From: Timema cristinae
Lineage: Eukaryota > Arthropoda > Insecta > Phasmatodea > Timematidae
Assembly: GCA_039000515.1 (NCBI GenBank)
Contig: JBCFYV010009882.1
Location: forward strand, 61,841,317 to 61,905,316
Direction of reading: 5' to 3'
Length of the DNA: 64,000 bases
Part shown: piece after piece, positions 61,115 to 64,000 of the stretch
How positions within the stretch are numbered: the first letter of the stretch is position 1
How the letters are laid out: each line of letters begins with the position of its first letter
Notes under the pieces: model-generated
Databases searched by the model: none
What the model was told of the DNA's origin: nothing
The model's input: the letters and a program-made list of their open reading frames with translations, nothing else
Position numbers and translations under genes: made by a program

Positions 61115-61234
61115 TGCCACCCCGTTGGGTGGCCGAACCACGTGATCACAAAGTTTCACGGGATGAGACGGTCATGTTCCATTGCCAAGCGGAAGGATTC
61201 CCAAATCCCACTCTAATATGGAGAAAAATAATCG
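61115..61234 (+). CDS. Dscam2: Dscam exon: first half of Ig8
   Basis: Encodes about 40 residues, VPPRWVAEPRDHKVSRDETV then MFHCQAEGFPNPTLIWRKII. VPPRW followed by C-x-A-x-G-F-P-x-P-x-x-x-W is the Ig8 signature in Drosophila Dscam1 (VPPRWTLEP...CKADGFPKPQVTWKK). Acceptor TGTGTTTTAG (ends 61114), phase 1 in; donor G|GTATGT (61235), phase 1 out. Confidence 0.95.
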
Positions 61235-62473
61235 GTATGTCAGTGGTAAATTCAGTATTGTTGTGTATAATATTAATACATATTTTTGATTTGAAATAAA
61301 AGTTACATATATAGAATATTAAATTCAATCTATGATATATTGTACTAACATATTATATTTTATTGAAAACAAAATAGTTAATGAAATAGTCATTTATAAA
61401 GAAAAATATTAATGATAATTTAAAGGGTAGATAAGAAACTACTACTGGTCGCTGAGAACTTCAATAGTAAAGCTAATATGTCAATGTTGACATCCACCTT
61501 AAAATATATGTCATTATATCATATTGGCACCAGGAGTATTTCTACCAGAATTCCCTGGATTAGAACTTGACCAGCTCAATATGATACATTAATCATTCTC
61601 CATCCTATTTAACTACTGGTTTGTCAGCGCCAGATTAGAGTGTATTGTATTCTGGTGCTAGGTATTCTAACAGTGTGTGATTATGCTGTAACTTATGAAA
61701 CATATTTTACAATTAATAATTTGGTTTAATTAATGGAAACACTTTTATTGTTGACTAGCACTTACAAGTGGCTTCGTTCTCACTAAACAATACATCAATA
61801 CAATCGACAACTTCAAATGCTAGAAAAGAATGAAACTTTAAGATAAGTGTTTTGATCTGTGTACGAAGATTCCTGAAGACACACGGAATAACCCTTTCTC
61901 TCCCCCTTTATTCCCTATATCATATTCCTTGCCATCTTAAATACTTGTAATACCAGCCACGACGAATATTCACTGTTTACGCTATATTCTTTGACACTAA
62001 TTCACTCGCTGATGAACGAGTGTGATGGTAGGCCTATATAGCTTACCCTGAAAAATAAGCAGTACAACAGAAGTACTATATCAATCCAATGAGTGCTTTT
62101 TGAGTTTATTGTCAACAAACGAACATACAGACAAAATTATAAATCTGAATATGTTGGTGTTCTTATCGTTTATACTAGCAACAAAGAAAGTAAAGTACCA
62201 CAAAAATTCGACTGCGCAGAAAAACCTATCTGGTGTACCCGTTCTTCATACGAGGAATCTATCAATTAACTTTGTTCTTTTATAGTATATAAAATTAATC
62301 CCATCACAGGGGAAAATAACCAAATCCTAAATTGTGTATAAATATTAGTCTCTTATTGTTTTAAATTGTGATACAAAACGTGGAAAGTAGGCTTACTCAA
62401 ATACAAAATCAAAATATATCTTATAATCTAAACATTGTTAAAAGCTAACATTTTTTTGAAGATCAAGTTATAA

Positions 62474-62476
<3 letters not shown>

Positions 62477-62525
<49 letters not shown>
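62477..62525. repeat. AT microsatellite
   Basis: About 24 AT units. Confidence 0.95.
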
Positions 62526-62529
<4 letters not shown>

Positions 62530-62847
62530 ATTTTTACTTTCGTTTATTAATGCTAATTGAAAAATAAAGAAGAATAACGTGGGCATAAATAATTGGTTGT
62601 TAAAGAATTTAAAAAAAATTAAAGTTACATATAACTGTAAAGTTCTGCGGTAATAAAAAGCTTGACTTCTGGAAGGGAATGTGTGGATAAAATATTTACT
62701 CCAAAGCAGGTACTTGAGAAGTGTAGAGATAGATCTAAATAAGTTGTATTGGTAATAATAAACCTATAAAATGCAGATGACAGTGTTCCAAGAAAGATTA
62801 TTTGGGAATCACTACACACGGAAAATTTTGATAAGTCATTCACGACC

Positions 62848-63595
62848 TAAGTTTACCTGGATGACAGCTCGAAATGTTACTAGAAGTAATCACTAATATA
62901 TCACTACGTCAACAGCTGACATCTATCACTTTGGATGACTGTAATTAAAACAGATGGTAATATATTAATGTGATAGTTAACCACAGTAATTTAGGCCAAT
63001 ATTATTTATATATTTATTTGAGGTCGGACACAAAGTTTATTTATAGTTTTATTCCCCTTAAAAAAAATTAACACCACTTTCACAAAAACTTCTAACGAAC
63101 ATAGCTTCAAAATGGCGGCTGACGAATCTAAACCATATGATTGAACATAATGGTAAACAAGTTTTTTACAATGATGCAGACACGCAATTGAAGAAAATAT
63201 TTTATTCAGTTAAATATTTCAAAATATGATAAAATAATCATAAAATCATATATTGTATGTAAAAAAATGACAACAATGTTCTCTTTTCCAAGTAAATACG
63301 ATGCCTGTATTAAAAGGTATTGATGTGTGCACTATATTACACAAAATCATTAACGTTCCAAAACGAAAAATAAGTACTTTTAATTAAGTTTAAAATATTG
63401 TTTAGAGTTGGATAAAAATAAATTATTTAAAAAAAATTAAATAGTATGAGAAAACTTCAGTTTACGTAATTTTAATTGTAATATATAACAGTTAATTAAA
63501 GATATTTACATTTATAATAAAACTGTGATCTTTTACAAGTGTTGGCAACCCAAAACCTAAACATATGATTTTCGAACTGTCATCCAGGTAAAACC
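62848..63595. mobile_element. Possible MITE
   Basis: TTTACCTGGATGACAGCTCG at 62851-62871 recurs inverted at 63571-63592 with one mismatch in the core, about 700 bases apart. Between them the sequence is AT-rich without a reading frame. Target duplications could not be fixed. Confidence 0.6.
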
Positions 63596-63734
63596 TATCG
63601 CGAACGGAATATACGTGTCATTTGTATGCAATTATCAGATATAATATATCTGAGAAATCATTTAAAAATAAGGTTCCTTTATTTTAAGCATATTGAATTC
63701 AGCCGCAGTAATAATATTACCGGTTTGTGACTAG

Positions 63735-63911
63735 GAAGGCATCCTAGCGAATACCAGGACGTGACGGTGCGGAGTCGAGGTCTGCAACTGTTCAGTAATG
63801 GCACTTTATATATCAGGCAGGCGCTGCCAGAACATCAGGGCCAGTACCTATGTGAGGCAACTAATGGAGTAGGAGCTGGTCTCAGCGCACTTGTCACGCT
63901 AACAGTTCATG
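63735..63911 (+). CDS. Dscam2: Dscam exon: second half of Ig8
   Basis: Encodes about 59 residues: G-RHPSEYQDVTVRSRGLQLF, then SNGTLYIRQALPEHQGQYLC and EATNGVGAGLSALVTLTVHG. The H-x-G-x-Y-x-C motif and the NG-G-x-GLSA ending match Drosophila Dscam1 Ig8 (INGIGSGLSAVI). Sequon NGT. The acceptor TTTGTGACTAG (ends 63734) is chosen because it joins the preceding phase 1 exon in frame; donor G|GTACGC (63912), phase 1 out to Ig9, outside the window. Confidence 0.94.
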
Positions 63912-64000
63912 GTACGCATGCATGGCATTTATAAACTTCTATGACATTTTTTTTTAAGATTTAAGAGGGTTTAATCTTTATTTTACACGAAATTGTGTAT
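63912..64000 (+). other. Dscam2: Start of the Ig8/Ig9 intron
   Basis: The last 89 bases are AT-rich intron. Confidence 0.85.

Larger units (their letters stand above)
61235..63734 (+). other. Dscam2: Intron inside Ig8
   Basis: A 2.5-kb phase 1 intron with an AT repeat (62477-62525) and a possible MITE (62848-63595). 61300-62470 is AT-rich with a less AT-rich patch at 61540-61680 and no identified feature. Confidence 0.75.

Overview
The window is animal nuclear DNA: very AT-rich, no dense ORFs, short exons with GT-AG borders inside introns of 1-11 kb, and many eukaryotic mobile elements (tRNA-derived SINEs, a Jockey-type LINE, Penelope-like elements, Tc1/mariner, hAT and pogo-like remnants). 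The coding content and intron style point to an insect outside Diptera, possibly hemipteran; the order cannot be fixed from this sequence.

One gene runs through the whole window on the + strand. Twelve exons, found by translation, join in frame without a break and encode the ectodomain of a Down syndrome cell adhesion molecule (Dscam): second half of Ig2, Ig3 (two exons), Ig4 (one), Ig5 (two), Ig6 (two), two tandem full-length Ig7 exons, and Ig8 (two). The start (Ig1, first half of Ig2) and the end (Ig9, fibronectin repeats, membrane segment, tail) lie outside. Exon phases agree at every junction, and each Ig fold shows its Cys, Trp and D-x-G-x-Y-x-C signature or a close variant. There is a single exon for the first half of Ig3 where arthropod Dscam1 has a large cluster, and exactly two Ig7 exons. 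That is the Dscam2 layout, in which the Ig7 exons (10A/10B of Drosophila) are used mutually exclusively to give two homophilic isoforms.

The most interesting spot is the 191-bp intron between the two Ig7 exons (49312-49502). It holds a 17-bp inverted repeat that starts 7 nt after the 10A donor and ends just before the likely branch site of 10B, plus a consensus decoy donor in the loop. Folding would shrink the effective intron to about 54 nt, a plausible steric basis for mutual exclusion. A GC-richer block with repeated CACTGCAC words follows exon 10B.

Introns by content: 1425-6235, Jockey-like LINE remnant; 6354-14639, hAT remnant, antisense SINE and Tc1 pseudogene; 14812-15852, a young SINE; 16127-22789, SINEs, one nested in another; 22935-27383, mariner N-terminal fragment and a 61-bp tandem duplication; 27536-30504, two antisense SINEs and a diverged tandem duplication; 30616-41230, LINE ORF1 remnant and a three-level nest (SINE in a mariner foldback in a Penelope-like inverted repeat); 41393-49032, a second Penelope-like element with a GIY-YIG remnant, a pogo-like MITE and a SINE; 49785-61114, a second mariner foldback and a broken copy of a multicopy zinc-finger gene family; 61235-63734, a possible MITE. 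No structural RNA gene and no second host gene was recognised.
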